Positions 8,591-17,930 are shown, counted from the stretch's first letter. The stretch is 64,000 bases of DNA from Pseudomonas sp. Irchel s3b2 (GCF_900187445.1 NZ_FYEB01000021.1:1-64000), one strand, 5' to 3'. The notes: generated by a model from the letters alone, not told the origin. Numbers and translations: made by a program.

Positions 8591-9307
8591 ATGGAACAGA
8601 CCAAACGCGTCCTGGTGGTCGAGGACGACCTGCATATCGCCGACCTTATCTGCCTGCATCTGCGCGATGAACAGTTCGAGGTGGTGCACTGCGCCAACGG
8701 CGATGAGGGCATGCGACTGCTGCAGCAAGGAAGCTGGGACGCACTGATCCTCGACCTGATGCTGCCCGGCGTCGACGGCCTGGAAATCTGCCGCCGCGCC
8801 CGGGCGATGGCACGCTACACACCGATCATCATCACCAGTGCGCGCTCCAGCGAAGTCCATCGGATTCTGGGGCTGGAACTCGGCGCCGACGACTACCTGG
8901 CCAAACCCTTTTCCATGCTCGAACTGGTGGCACGGGTCAAGGCATTGCTGCGACGGGTCGACGCCATGGCCCGCAACCTGAAAATGGACGCTGGCAGCCT
9001 GATCAGCGATGGCCTGTCCATCGACCCGATCACCCGTGAAGTCTCTCTCGATGGTCGGCGTCTTGACCTCACGCCGCGGGAGTTCGACCTGCTGTACTTC
9101 TTCGTTCGCCAGCCCGGCAAGGTTTTCTCGCGCATGGACCTGCTCAACGCGGTGTGGGGCTACAGCCATGAAGGTTACGAGCACACGGTCAACACCCACA
9201 TCAACCGCCTGCGGGCCAAGATCGAAGCTGATCCGGCGCAACCGGCGCGCATCCTCACGGTGTGGGGGCGTGGTTACAAATTCGCGACGAGCGGAGAGCA
9301 GCCATGA
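8591..9307 (+). CDS. OmpR-family response regulator
   Basis: A 238-residue two-component regulator. The receiver domain (about 1-120) has the acidic pair EDD near residue 10, the phospho-acceptor D55 (LDLMLPG) and the KPF lysine near residue 105. The C-terminal winged-helix domain (about 140-235) is of the OmpR/PhoB type (LTPREFDLL, HINRLRAKIE). Its stop overlaps the sensor kinase start by four bases (ATGA), so the pair is translationally coupled. It is divergent from msrB-dipZ-msrA, which suggests it controls methionine-sulfoxide repair in response to an envelope signal. That resembles the HprRS/MsrPQ arrangement of E. coli but is inference here. The start was taken at 8591 rather than 8558 on family length. 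Confidence 0.9.
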   Translation: MEQTKRVLVVEDDLHIADLICLHLRDEQFEVVHCANGDEGMRLLQQGSWDALILDLMLPGVDGLEICRRARAMARYTPIIITSARSSEVHRILGLELGADDYLAKPFSMLELVARVKALLRRVDAMARNLKMDAGSLISDGLSIDPITREVSLDGRRLDLTPREFDLLYFFVRQPGKVFSRMDLLNAVWGYSHEGYEHTVNTHINRLRAKIEADPAQPARILTVWGRGYKFATSGEQP

Positions 9308-10830
9308 GGTTGACCCTGACCCAACGCCTGTCCCTGGTGTTCGCCGTATTGTTGCTGGTGTGCTACGGCACCTCGGCATGGATGCAGGTGCGCTCCAACC
9401 ACATGCATGAACTGGAAGTGGTGCAAGGATTGTCGCGGGATCTGGCGCAACACATCGCCCACGACACAGTGCTGATGGACCGCAATGGCCCGATGCCCAA
9501 TGCCGTGCGCGAACTGTTCAGTCAGTTGATGCTGGTCAACCCGAGTGTGGAGGTCTATCTGCTGGACACCGGGGGGCGAATTGTCGGCAGCGCCGCGCCC
9601 GAGGGGCGGATACGCCGCGAACAGGTTGATCTGGCGCCGATCCAGCGTTTGCTCAAAGGCGAGGCCCTGCCGATTCTCGGCGACGATCCACGCAGCATCA
9701 ATGGCAGCAAGGTGTTCAGCGCTGCGCCGTTGCGGGTCAATGGTCAGCCGGCCGGTTACCTCTATGTGGTGCTGCTCAGCGAAGAGCATGACCGCTTCGC
9801 CGAACGCGGTGCCACCAGCGCAGCGCTCAATACCGCTTTGTTGTCCATTGGGCTGGTGGCGTTGCTGTGCCTGATTGCCGGCCTCACAGCATTTGCCCTG
9901 ATCACCCGACCATTGCGTCGTTTGACGGAGAAAGTCAGTCAGTTCGATATCAATGGGGTGCCGACTGCTCCGCCCGCCCCGCCCGAGCCAGAATCGGTAG
10001 AAAAAGCCGCCAGCCATGATGAAATCGCCATACTCGACGCCGCCTTCCGGCAGATGCAAGCGCGCCTCGGCGAACAATGGCGCTCGCTGACCCGTCAGGA
10101 TCAGGAGCGTCGTGAACTGGTGGCGAACATCTCCCACGACCTGCGCACACCGCTGGCCTCGCTGCACGGTTACCTGGAAACCCTGTCACTCAAGGACAGC
10201 ACGTTATCCCCCGCCGACCGCCGTCGTTATCTAGGGATCGCTCTGGATCAAAGCCGCAAAGTCGGCGGCCTGGCGCAATCGTTGCTGGAATTGGTACGGC
10301 TGGAACACGGTTTCGTGCAACCGGTGCTGGAGCGCTTCTCCCTGACCGATCTGGTGCAGGATATCTTTCAGAAATTCGAACTCAGCGCCGAAGCACGCCA
10401 GATTGAACTCAAGGCCACCTTCGCCCCCAATGTCGCCGTGGCTTGCGCCGACCTGGGGTTGATCGAACGGGTGCTGACCAACCTAGTCGACAACGCCCTG
10501 CGCCATACCCCTCAGGGTGGAGAAATCGAACTCAGTCTTCGTCCTCAAGGGTCTTTTATCGAAGTGACCGTCAGCGACACCGGCCCCGGCATCGCCCCCG
10601 AATTGCGCGAAGGTCTGTTCCTGCGCCCGTTCAACATTGGCGGCGCACGGCGTGATGGCGGGCTGGGGCTGCGGATCGTGCATCGGATCCTGCAATTGCA
10701 CGGTCGAGAGATCGAATTGCTCGATATGCCCGGACGCGGCGCAACCTTTCGCTTCTCCTTACCGGTGGATGAGCAAACAGCAGAACAATGTGTGGTTCGC
10801 TCGATGAGTATTAATTCGATGGGGCAATAG
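9304..10830 (+). CDS. Sensor histidine kinase, partner of the upstream regulator
   Basis: A 508-residue membrane histidine kinase. It has a transmembrane helix near residues 8-24 and a periplasmic sensor region to about 175. A second helix (about 178-205) is followed by HAMP, then a HisKA domain with H278 in NISHDLRTP. The HATPase domain carries NLVDNALRHTP, DTGPGIAPE and GGLGLRI. A Pro-Ala rich linker lies after HAMP (about 218-228). The ATGA overlap with the regulator fixes the start at 9304. The signal is unknown; position next to the exported Msr system suggests oxidative damage of the envelope. Confidence 0.9.
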   Translation: MRLTLTQRLSLVFAVLLLVCYGTSAWMQVRSNHMHELEVVQGLSRDLAQHIAHDTVLMDRNGPMPNAVRELFSQLMLVNPSVEVYLLDTGGRIVGSAAPEGRIRREQVDLAPIQRLLKGEALPILGDDPRSINGSKVFSAAPLRVNGQPAGYLYVVLLSEEHDRFAERGATSAALNTALLSIGLVALLCLIAGLTAFALITRPLRRLTEKVSQFDINGVPTAPPAPPEPESVEKAASHDEIAILDAAFRQMQARLGEQWRSLTRQDQERRELVANISHDLRTPLASLHGYLETLSLKDSTLSPADRRRYLGIALDQSRKVGGLAQSLLELVRLEHGFVQPVLERFSLTDLVQDIFQKFELSAEARQIELKATFAPNVAVACADLGLIERVLTNLVDNALRHTPQGGEIELSLRPQGSFIEVTVSDTGPGIAPELREGLFLRPFNIGGARRDGGLGLRIVHRILQLHGREIELLDMPGRGATFRFSLPVDEQTAEQCVVRSMSINSMGQ

Positions 10831-10968
10831 TCGATAGCGCTGGCAAAAATGCTGACCAGCCGCCTGTTCATCCGTGACAACACAGCCTCGGTCCAATAGA
10901 TTAGGCGGCCTGAAAAGGCCTCGTGCTTTCTCGCCTCAATCCAAGTTAAAAGAAGTAGTGAAATTTCA

Positions 10969-11673
10969 ATGTCCGATTCCAATACCGCTGAATCCGTAGT
11001 CACCTTGTCGTCCAAAGCGGAATACGAAAACTCCATCAATCTTTCACAGCATGTGTCACAGGCCAAGACCATCAGCGAGATGGTCCTGGACGCTTTTCAA
11101 TCCACCCGGGAAAGCGACCAGATCCGCGAGTTGCGCGCCGCCATTCGCCAGGCTCATGACAGCTTCGATGACGATAAAGCCTACGAATTGATGGGCGAAC
11201 TCAAGCAACTGAAAGACGCCGAAGCGGCCGACATTGCTGCCCTGGAAGACCTGAGCAGCAAGTTCCCGATCAGCCGCATTCTGTCGAGCTTCAAGGACGA
11301 TCCGGCGTTTCAGGAAATCGTCTATGGCCTGGCACTGAAGGTACTGAACCAGACTCACCAGGCCATCAGCAACCCGAGCAGCGGCAAGAGCAAAGCGGCT
11401 CGCGCCAAGAAAGAAGTCGAAGTGTTCACCATCAGCAAGGACGGCATCAGCGTCACCCTGCCCCTGCGCACCCCGCGTTCGCGTCTGAATGTTGACCGTG
11501 AAGCGCTGGAATTCCTGGGCTTCGCTTTCGTCGGCGAAGGCGATGAAGCCGAGCTGGAAAGCGAGACGTTCCTGGACAATGCCGGGGCCGAACAAGCGGT
11601 TAACCGCAAGAACATCATCACCGCGCTTCAGCAACAAACCGCGTTCGACGGCTACAGCATCGCCGCGCAGTAA
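10969..11673 (+). CDS. Hypothetical protein, charged helical N-terminal half
   Basis: A 234-residue soluble protein that I do not recognise. The first half is rich in charged and helix-forming residues (RELRAAIRQAHDSFDDDKAYELMGELKQLKDAEAAD is the kind of run seen; residues about 45-80). The middle carries a basic serine-rich patch (SGKSKAARAKKE), and the C-terminal third looks like a small folded domain. No signal peptide or membrane segment is seen. It is separated from the kinase by about 140 bases and ends in a terminator, so it is probably a single-gene unit. Function unknown. Confidence 0.7.
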   Translation: MSDSNTAESVVTLSSKAEYENSINLSQHVSQAKTISEMVLDAFQSTRESDQIRELRAAIRQAHDSFDDDKAYELMGELKQLKDAEAADIAALEDLSSKFPISRILSSFKDDPAFQEIVYGLALKVLNQTHQAISNPSSGKSKAARAKKEVEVFTISKDGISVTLPLRTPRSRLNVDREALEFLGFAFVGEGDEAELESETFLDNAGAEQAVNRKNIITALQQQTAFDGYSIAAQ

Positions 11674-11688
11674 CGCTAAACGCTAAAC

Positions 11689-11728
11689 AAAAAAGCCCCG
11701 CTCTTCTCTCGAAGGCGGGGCTTTTCTT
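11689..11728. terminator. Bidirectional terminator between the hypothetical gene and cyoE
   Basis: AAGCCCCGC and GCGGGGCTT form a GC-rich stem with A-run before and T-run after, so it can stop transcription from both converging genes. Confidence 0.85.
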
Positions 11729-11743
11729 TACAGCATCCGAAGC

Positions 11744-12631
11744 TTAAGGCGCGTAAGTCAGCAACAGCTCACTCGGCACTTTAAAATCCAGCGACATCAT
11801 CACGCTCAACGCAGTAATGGTGAAGATCGAGAACACGAACAGCTTGCGTGCCCAGACCGTGTCATCCACTGCTTTGTAACCGGTCCAGGCCATGTACAAC
11901 CAGTACATGCCCATGGCCGCAGCGACGGCGAGGTAGCTCATGCCGGCGTAGCCGCTGAAGGTCAGCATCAAGGTCGCTACGAGGAATGCCAGGATGTAGA
12001 GCAGGATGTGCTTCTTGGCCACCTGGATCCCGCGCTTCACCGGCAACACCGGAATCGATGCGGCCAGGTAATCGTTGAAGCGGAAGATTGCGATGGCGTA
12101 GGAATGCGGCATCTGCCACAGGCTGAACATCACCAGCAGCGTCAGTGCGGCCATGTCGAAGCTGTTCGTCACAGCGACGTAGCCAATCACTGGCGGCATC
12201 GCACCCGACAGACTGCCCACCAGCGTACCGTGAACCGACTTGCGCTTGAGGTACAGGCTGTAGAAGCCGACGTAGATGACGAAACCAATCACCGCGAACA
12301 AAGCGGCCAACGGGTTGGCCACCTTGTACAACAGTGCAACGCCGAAAACACCAAGGATGGTCGCAAAAGCCAGGGCCAGTTTCAGAGAGATCAAGCCCTG
12401 AACCAGCACCCGGTTTTTGGTGCGCTCCATCTTCAGGTCGATGTCGCGGTCGATGCAGTTGTTGAACACGCAACCGGAAGCCACCACCAGGGACGTGCCG
12501 ATCATGGCGGCCAGGAAAATGGCCAGATCGACATGCCCTTTCGAGGCCAGGAAAAATCCGCCTGCCACTGAAAGCACGTTACCGAAAATGATCCCCGGTT
12601 TGGTGATTTGGATAAAGTGCTTCAAGGACAT
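11744..12631 (-). CDS. cyoE: Protoheme IX farnesyltransferase (heme O synthase)
   Basis: CyoE attaches a farnesyl group to heme B to give heme O, needed by the bo3 oxidase encoded upstream. The 295-residue polytopic membrane protein has the UbiA-superfamily aspartate motif NNCIDRDID (about residues 57-65), and a second conserved loop later. It is the last gene of cyoABCDE, with an 11-base gap to cyoD, and is followed by a terminator. Confidence 0.95.
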   Translation of the reverse strand: MSLKHFIQITKPGIIFGNVLSVAGGFFLASKGHVDLAIFLAAMIGTSLVVASGCVFNNCIDRDIDLKMERTKNRVLVQGLISLKLALAFATILGVFGVALLYKVANPLAALFAVIGFVIYVGFYSLYLKRKSVHGTLVGSLSGAMPPVIGYVAVTNSFDMAALTLLVMFSLWQMPHSYAIAIFRFNDYLAASIPVLPVKRGIQVAKKHILLYILAFLVATLMLTFSGYAGMSYLAVAAAMGMYWLYMAWTGYKAVDDTVWARKLFVFSIFTITALSVMMSLDFKVPSELLLTYAP

Positions 12632-12642
12632 CCGGACTTACC

Positions 12643-12981
12643 TCACTTCGCCATCATGTTGGTGTGGATGCTGAACATGATCCACAACGACAGGCCAACC
12701 AACAGGACGATGACCAGTGCAGCGAAGACAAACGCGATCACGTTGTTACGCTGGGCGGCGGAACGGTCCAGGTGGAGGAAGTACACCAGGTGCACCAGCA
12801 CCTGGATAACCGCGAACGCCAGCACGATCCACAGGGTGATCGATTTCGGCAGCGACGGGTACATCACCAGACCGAATGGAATGACGGTCAGGATCACCGA
12901 CAGGATGAAGCCGATGGCGTACGACTTGTAGCTGCCGTGACCGGCGTCGTGGCTATCGTGGGAATGAGCTGCGTTAGCCAT
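12643..12981 (-). CDS. cyoD: Cytochrome bo3 ubiquinol oxidase subunit IV
   Basis: A 112-residue protein with three predicted membrane helices and a histidine-rich N terminus (AHSHDSHDAGHGS), matching the small subunit IV of quinol oxidases, which helps assemble or stabilise subunit I. It directly abuts cyoC (stop and start adjacent) within cyoABCDE. Confidence 0.93.
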   Translation of the reverse strand: MANAAHSHDSHDAGHGSYKSYAIGFILSVILTVIPFGLVMYPSLPKSITLWIVLAFAVIQVLVHLVYFLHLDRSAAQRNNVIAFVFAALVIVLLVGLSLWIMFSIHTNMMAK

Positions 12982-13608
12982 TTACATAGTCCCCATCAGA
13001 TAAACAACCGTGAATACGCAGATCCACACTACGTCCAGGAAGTGCCAGAACAGGCTCAGGCAGCTCAGACGGGTCTTGTTGGTCGATGTCAGGCCGTTTT
13101 TCTGGACCTGATACATCATGATCGCCATCCAGATCAGACCGCTGGTCACGTGCAGACCGTGGGTGCCGACCAGGGTGAAGAACCCGGACAGGAAGCCGCT
13201 GCGACTAGGGCCGTAGCCTTCGGCGATCAACACGTGGAACTCGTTGATTTCCATGCCGATGAAGCCGGCACCGAACAGGAAGGTCATGCCCAGCCAGCCC
13301 AGCACCTGGTTCTTCTTACCCTTGAACAACGCCAGCATGGCGAAGCCGTAGGTGATCGAACTGAACAGCAGCAGAGCAGTTTCGCCCAGCACGTATGGCA
13401 GTTCGAAGATGTCGTGGCCCGACGGGCCACCCGCTACGTTGTTAACCAGTACCGCGTACACCGCGAAGATCGACGCAAACAGAATGCAGTCGGTCATCAG
13501 GTAGAGCCAGAAACCGAATACGGTCATCTCGCCCGAGTCGTGGTGATGGTCATCATGCCCATGTCCATCGACATGGGTGTGTCCAGCATTGGTCACTAAG
13601 TTCGACAT
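12982..13608 (-). CDS. cyoC: Cytochrome bo3 ubiquinol oxidase subunit III
   Basis: A 208-residue five-helix membrane protein of the heme-copper oxidase subunit III family. The N terminus is histidine-aspartate rich (HVDGHGHDDHHHDSG). Conserved features include the GTHGLHV segment. It lies between cyoB (3-base gap) and cyoD in the oxidase operon, and forms part of the proton-pumping quinol oxidase of the inner membrane. Confidence 0.95.
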   Translation of the reverse strand: MSNLVTNAGHTHVDGHGHDDHHHDSGEMTVFGFWLYLMTDCILFASIFAVYAVLVNNVAGGPSGHDIFELPYVLGETALLLFSSITYGFAMLALFKGKKNQVLGWLGMTFLFGAGFIGMEINEFHVLIAEGYGPSRSGFLSGFFTLVGTHGLHVTSGLIWMAIMMYQVQKNGLTSTNKTRLSCLSLFWHFLDVVWICVFTVVYLMGTM

Positions 13609-13611
13609 GGT

Positions 13612-15642
13612 TTAAGCCTGTTCCAACGAGGTTTCAACACGGGTGGCGGTGGCTGGAACTTTCCCGGCCGCTACCAGACGCTTGTGCTGCTCGGCTTCGA
13701 TGCGCTCGATCACGTCGACCGGCACCATATAGCCTTGATCATCACGTGCAGCGTGGATCACGAAGTACACCACGGTGCCGACCAGACCGACGATCGCCAA
13801 CCACCAGATGTGCCAGATCATCGCGAAACCGAACACGGTCAACAGAGCACCCATGACCACACCGGTCGCGGTGTTGTTTGGCATGTGGATCGGCTCGTAC
13901 TTGGCCGGGGCCTTGTACGCGGTGCCGTTTTCCTTGGCTTCGGTGAACGGGTCGATGCTTTCTGCTTTCGGCAGCACGGCAAAGTTGTAGAACGGTGGTG
14001 GCGAGGAGGTCGACCATTCCAGCGTGTGGGCGTTCCACGGGTCACCGTGTTCACACATGTTCTCTGGCTTGTTGCGATCACGCACGCTGACGTACAGCTG
14101 GATCAGCTGGCAAGCGATACCGACAGCGATCATCACCGCACCGAACATGGCGACGTACAGGTACGGCACCCACTCAGGGTTAGTGGTGGCGTTCAGACGA
14201 CGGGTCATGCCCATGAAGCCCAGTACATAGAGCGGCATGAACGCGACGAAGAAGCCCGAGATCCAGAACCAGAATGCTGCCTTGCCCCAACCTTCGTGCA
14301 GCTTGAAGCCGAACGCTTTCGGGAAGTAGAAGGCGAAGCCTGCGATGTAACCGAATACCGCGCCGCCGATGATCACGTTATGGAAGTGCGCGATCACGAA
14401 CAGGCTGTTGTGCAGAACGAAGTCAGCACCCGGAATGGCCAGCAGTACGCCGGTCATGCCGCCGATGGCGAAAGTCACCATGAAGCCCAGGGTCCACAGC
14501 ACCTGGCTGGTGAAACGCAGACGGCCCTGGTAGATGGTGAACAGCCAGTTGAACAGCTTCACCCCCGTCGGGATCGAGATCAGCATCGTCGCCAGACCGA
14601 AGAAGGCGTTGACGCTGGCACCCGAACCCATGGTGAAGAAGTGGTGCAGCCAGACCATGAAGCCCAGGATCGAGATCGCGCCCGATGCGTAGATCATCGA
14701 GTGATGGCCGAACAGTTTCTTGCCGGAGAAGGTGGAGATGACTTCGGAGAAGATCCCGAATGCCGGCAGAATCAGGATGTAAACCTCAGGGTGACCCCAA
14801 GCCCAGAACAGGTTGACGTACATCATCGGATTGCCACCAAGTTCATTGGTGAAAATGTGGAAATCCATGTAACGGTCAAGTGTCAGCAAAGCCAGGGTAG
14901 CGGTCAGGATCGGGAACGAAGCCACGATCAGGACGTTGGCCCAGGTGCAGGTCCAGGTGAAGATCGGCATGTCCATCAGCTTCATGCCCGGGGTACGCAT
15001 TTTCAGCACGGTGGCCAGGAAGTTGACCCCCGTCAGCGTCGTACCTAGCCCGGATAGCTGTAGCGCCCAGATGTAGTAATCCATCCCCACGCCCGGACTG
15101 TATTGCAGCCCCGACAGCGGCGGATAGGCAACCCAGCCGGTCTTGGCGAATTCACCAACACCAAGGGACAGGTTGATCAGCACCACGCCGGATACCAGCA
15201 GCCAGAAGCTCAGGGAGTTCAGGAACGGGTAGGCAACGTCACGCGCGCCGATCTGCAGCGGCACTGCAAGGTTCATCAGGCCGGTGAAGAATGGCATCGC
15301 CATGAAGATGATCATGATCACACCGTGAGCGGTGAAGATCTGGTCATAGTGTTCAGGTGGCAGGTAGCCAGGCGAACCCTCGGTGGCCATGGCCAACTGG
15401 GTACGCATCATGATGGCGTCGGCAAAACCACGCAGCAGCATGACCATGGCGACGATGATGTACATCACGCCGATTTTCTTGTGGTCGACGGAAGTCAGCC
15501 ACTCGGTCCACAGGTAGGTCCACTTCTTGAAATAAGTGATCCCGGCGAACAGCGCCAGACCACCCAGCGCGATCATGGCGATGGTCACCATCACGATCGG
15601 CTCGTGGAATGGGACCGCTTCCCAACTTAATTTACCAAACAT
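13612..15642 (-). CDS. cyoB: Cytochrome bo3 ubiquinol oxidase subunit I
   Basis: The 676-residue catalytic subunit holds heme b, heme o3 and CuB, and pumps protons while reducing oxygen with ubiquinol. The heme-copper signature is seen as WAWGHPEVYILILPAFG, the histidine pair WLHHFFTMG, and the HFHNVIIGG segment with heme-ligating histidines. Length and about fifteen hydrophobic segments match the family. It follows cyoA by three bases. A 454-codon open frame on the opposite strand is only a codon-bias shadow. Confidence 0.97.
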   Translation of the reverse strand: MFGKLSWEAVPFHEPIVMVTIAMIALGGLALFAGITYFKKWTYLWTEWLTSVDHKKIGVMYIIVAMVMLLRGFADAIMMRTQLAMATEGSPGYLPPEHYDQIFTAHGVIMIIFMAMPFFTGLMNLAVPLQIGARDVAYPFLNSLSFWLLVSGVVLINLSLGVGEFAKTGWVAYPPLSGLQYSPGVGMDYYIWALQLSGLGTTLTGVNFLATVLKMRTPGMKLMDMPIFTWTCTWANVLIVASFPILTATLALLTLDRYMDFHIFTNELGGNPMMYVNLFWAWGHPEVYILILPAFGIFSEVISTFSGKKLFGHHSMIYASGAISILGFMVWLHHFFTMGSGASVNAFFGLATMLISIPTGVKLFNWLFTIYQGRLRFTSQVLWTLGFMVTFAIGGMTGVLLAIPGADFVLHNSLFVIAHFHNVIIGGAVFGYIAGFAFYFPKAFGFKLHEGWGKAAFWFWISGFFVAFMPLYVLGFMGMTRRLNATTNPEWVPYLYVAMFGAVMIAVGIACQLIQLYVSVRDRNKPENMCEHGDPWNAHTLEWSTSSPPPFYNFAVLPKAESIDPFTEAKENGTAYKAPAKYEPIHMPNNTATGVVMGALLTVFGFAMIWHIWWLAIVGLVGTVVYFVIHAARDDQGYMVPVDVIERIEAEQHKRLVAAGKVPATATRVETSLEQA

Positions 15643-15645
15643 CGT

Positions 15646-16590
15646 TTACTCCTCTGCCCCGGCAGCTGAATGCGAGTTCATGTCCATTCCTTGCGTAGCG
15701 GCCACTTCTTTCTCTTTCTTCTCGTGCTTCACCTTCGGACCCGGTTTCATGCCTTCGTACTTGTCGACGATGATCTGGAACAGGTTCGGCGTCACCGAGG
15801 AGTAGAGCTCGACTGGGTTGTTCTGGCTCTGCTTGGCAAGGGCTGCGTATTCAGCTTGTTCTAGCTGTTTAGGTGCCTTTTTGACTTCACTTACCCAAGC
15901 GTCGAAATCTTCCTGGGAAGTGGCGATCGCCTTGAATTTCATACCGGTGAAACCGGCGCCGCTGTAGTTGGCGGAGATACCGTCCATTTCAGCGTTCTCG
16001 TTGGCGATCAGGTGCAGTTTGGTCTGCATGCCCGCCATCGCGTAGATCTGGCCGCCCAGCGCAGGGATGAAGAACGAGTTCATCACGGCGTCGGAAGTGA
16101 CCTTGAAGTTGATCGGGGTGTTCGCCGGAAACACGATCTTGTTGACCGTGGCAATACCTTGTTCCGGGTAGATGAACAGCCACTTCCAGTCCAGCGCGAC
16201 CACTTCGATGGTCACCGGCTTCACGTCGGATTCCAGCGGTTTATACGGGTCCAGGGCATGGGTCGACTTGTAGGTGATGTAACCCAGGGCAATGATGATC
16301 AGTACCGGAATCGTCCACACGGCGATTTCGATCTTGGTGGAGTGCGACCACTTCGGCGTGTAGACGGCGTCGGTGTTGGAGGCGCGGTACTTCCAGGCGA
16401 ACAGGAACGTCATGACGATGACCGGCACGACGACCAACAGCATCAGCAGCGTTGCGGTGATGATCAGGTTTCGCTCATCCAGGCCGACCTGGCCCTTGGG
16501 ATCGAGCAAGGTCATGTTGCAGCCTCCCAGCAACAACGTGCCGAGCAGCGGCAATAAGCCTAGTAGTCTGGGGTACCTGTTTTTACTCAT
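15646..16590 (-). CDS. cyoA: Cytochrome bo3 ubiquinol oxidase subunit II (lipoprotein)
   Basis: A 314-residue subunit II with a lipoprotein signal ending LLGGC (C24), two membrane helices (about 40-65 and 85-105) and a periplasmic cupredoxin domain. As in other quinol oxidases the CuA cysteine ligands are absent. I put the start at 16590 because GAGG precedes it and the lipobox then lies at normal distance. The frame continues to 16644 without a ribosome site. First gene of cyoABCDE. Confidence 0.95.
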   Translation of the reverse strand: MSKNRYPRLLGLLPLLGTLLLGGCNMTLLDPKGQVGLDERNLIITATLLMLLVVVPVIVMTFLFAWKYRASNTDAVYTPKWSHSTKIEIAVWTIPVLIIIALGYITYKSTHALDPYKPLESDVKPVTIEVVALDWKWLFIYPEQGIATVNKIVFPANTPINFKVTSDAVMNSFFIPALGGQIYAMAGMQTKLHLIANENAEMDGISANYSGAGFTGMKFKAIATSQEDFDAWVSEVKKAPKQLEQAEYAALAKQSQNNPVELYSSVTPNLFQIIVDKYEGMKPGPKVKHEKKEKEVAATQGMDMNSHSAAGAEE

Positions 16591-16914
16591 CTCACGACCT
16601 CTAAAGCAGCTTGCGCAATGCAGTTGGGTTTTGATCGCCAACACTTCACCCTGCCAAGGGTTGGCATTTTTCTTGGATTGAATAAGGGCCTGCCCGTCGC
16701 GCGTCAGACGCTGTTCGACAAATCCTGGGCCTGCGTTAAGTTCTTATTCGAATTCGTGGTCAAGGGCCTTGTTACAGACCAATTCCATTTGGTGCGGATA
16801 GTCGGGAAGCACCGACACCTTGGGTGTCACATGAAGCCATCAGGCCTCTCGACACCCTAATGCTGCTCCTGCACCTGAGTCAGGGTGAGCAGTGCCGGAA
16901 ATTCAGTGCGGGCG

Positions 16915-16943
16915 ATTGTAGATATGTAGCGATTCATAAACCA
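16915..16943 (-). promoter_or_regulatory. Possible cyo operon promoter
   Basis: On the minus strand a good -10 (TACAAT, complement of 16915-16920) has a weak -35 (TGGTTT) 17 bases upstream, about 325 bases before cyoA. It would give a long leader. The surrounding 16645-17090 gap is AT-rich and otherwise without a gene. It is a guess among several AT-rich options. Confidence 0.3.
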
Positions 16944-17130
16944 TGTCTCATCCCGAAATAATTTTTATCCGATCCAACAACAATCATTAATGGTTTTTGC
17001 AAAAGTGCGCCATGGTATCGAAATTAATTCTCAACAAAAACACCAAAAAATGTAGGTCTACCACGCGAAGTTCAGACAGTTTCAAGGGCTCTGCGCTCGC
17101 CTTGCATCCTGCTCTACCCCCTATATGACA

Positions 17131-17222
17131 AGGGCTTCGGCCATTCGCCAGCCCCTGTTAAAACTGCCTGTTTCGGCCGATGGGCGCTAAAGCCTTCAGT
17201 TGCTTGAAGGGCCCGTTTTTGT
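17131..17222 (+). ncRNA. Candidate small RNA ending at an orphan terminator hairpin
   Basis: CCTTCA and TGAAGG (17193-17210) form a hairpin with an outer GGGC/GCCC pairing and are followed by GTTTTTGTT, like an intrinsic terminator on the plus strand. No plus-strand gene precedes it. Upstream are further pairable segments (GGGCT and AGCCC around 17132-17155) and a weak promoter-like pair (TTGCAT at 17102-17107, TATGAC about 16 bases later). This is a prediction only. Confidence 0.3.
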
Positions 17223-17351
17223 TGCATGACGATGCACTGATTCAACGTATTGAAATGCCTTGCGCCCCTCACGCTGTGACAACGTGTCGCACGCATGTCG
17301 CACCCGTCCTTGTCGCGCATCAAGGTCTTTTTACCCGCCCTCTGAACATGC

Positions 17352-17393
17352 AAAACGCCCCGGCCTCTCAACGAGGACCGGGGCGTTTTTTTG
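17352..17393. terminator. Intrinsic terminator downstream of dsbB
   Basis: AACGCCCCGG and CCGGGGCGTT form a 10-base-pair stem, with seven T on the plus strand and four on the minus strand. It follows dsbB on the minus strand and would also stop plus-strand transcription. Confidence 0.8.
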
Positions 17394-17420
17394 TTTCACC
17401 TGACGGTGCGGCGGACAGCC

Positions 17421-17930
17421 TCAACGCAGCGCTTTGCGGTTACGCGAAGTGAGCAGCGGCACTAACACCACGATCAGCACGAACGCCACCAGCGCCCACT
17501 GTGCCAGGGACAAACCGAGGATCGGCGGGTACGGAGTGGAACAGAAACCGTCGACCTGGAAGCCCAGCGGGAAGATCTTCGCCAGCGGCAGACCGTCGAC
17601 TATTGGTTGCAGCACATCGATGCCGCAACTGACCGCCGGGTAAAACTGGGTATAGACGTGATGCCCGGCCACGCCGGCGCCCGCCATGGCGCAGATCACC
17701 ACCAACGCTTCGAACAGCGTGATGCTGCGACGGGTGCGCATTGCCGCGCCGATAAACGCGAACAGCGCGATCAGCAACAACGCGTAACGTTGCAGGATGC
17801 ACAACGGGCACGGTGCCTCGCCCAGCGCCACTTGCATGTACATCGCACCACCGATCAGCGCCAGGCAAATAATGCCCAGCAACACCAGATAGCGCCGTTC
17901 ACGCCCCAACCGCATCGTTTCCTCGCTCAT
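17421..17930 (-). CDS. dsbB: Disulfide bond formation protein B
   Basis: DsbB re-oxidises DsbA in the periplasm and passes electrons to ubiquinone. The 169-residue protein has four membrane helices, the first periplasmic pair C41-P-L-C44 and the second pair C102 and C130, as in the family. It is followed by a terminator and stands alone. Pseudomonas often has two DsbB paralogues; which one this is cannot be told from the sequence alone. Confidence 0.92.
   Translation of the reverse strand: MSEETMRLGRERRYLVLLGIICLALIGGAMYMQVALGEAPCPLCILQRYALLLIALFAFIGAAMRTRRSITLFEALVVICAMAGAGVAGHHVYTQFYPAVSCGIDVLQPIVDGLPLAKIFPLGFQVDGFCSTPYPPILGLSLAQWALVAFVLIVVLVPLLTSRNRKALR

Noticed and set aside
13684..15048. 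454-codon open frame antisense to cyoB
   Set aside because: The composition is extremely His/Gln/Asp-rich, typical of the reverse frame of a membrane protein; cyoB is unambiguous.
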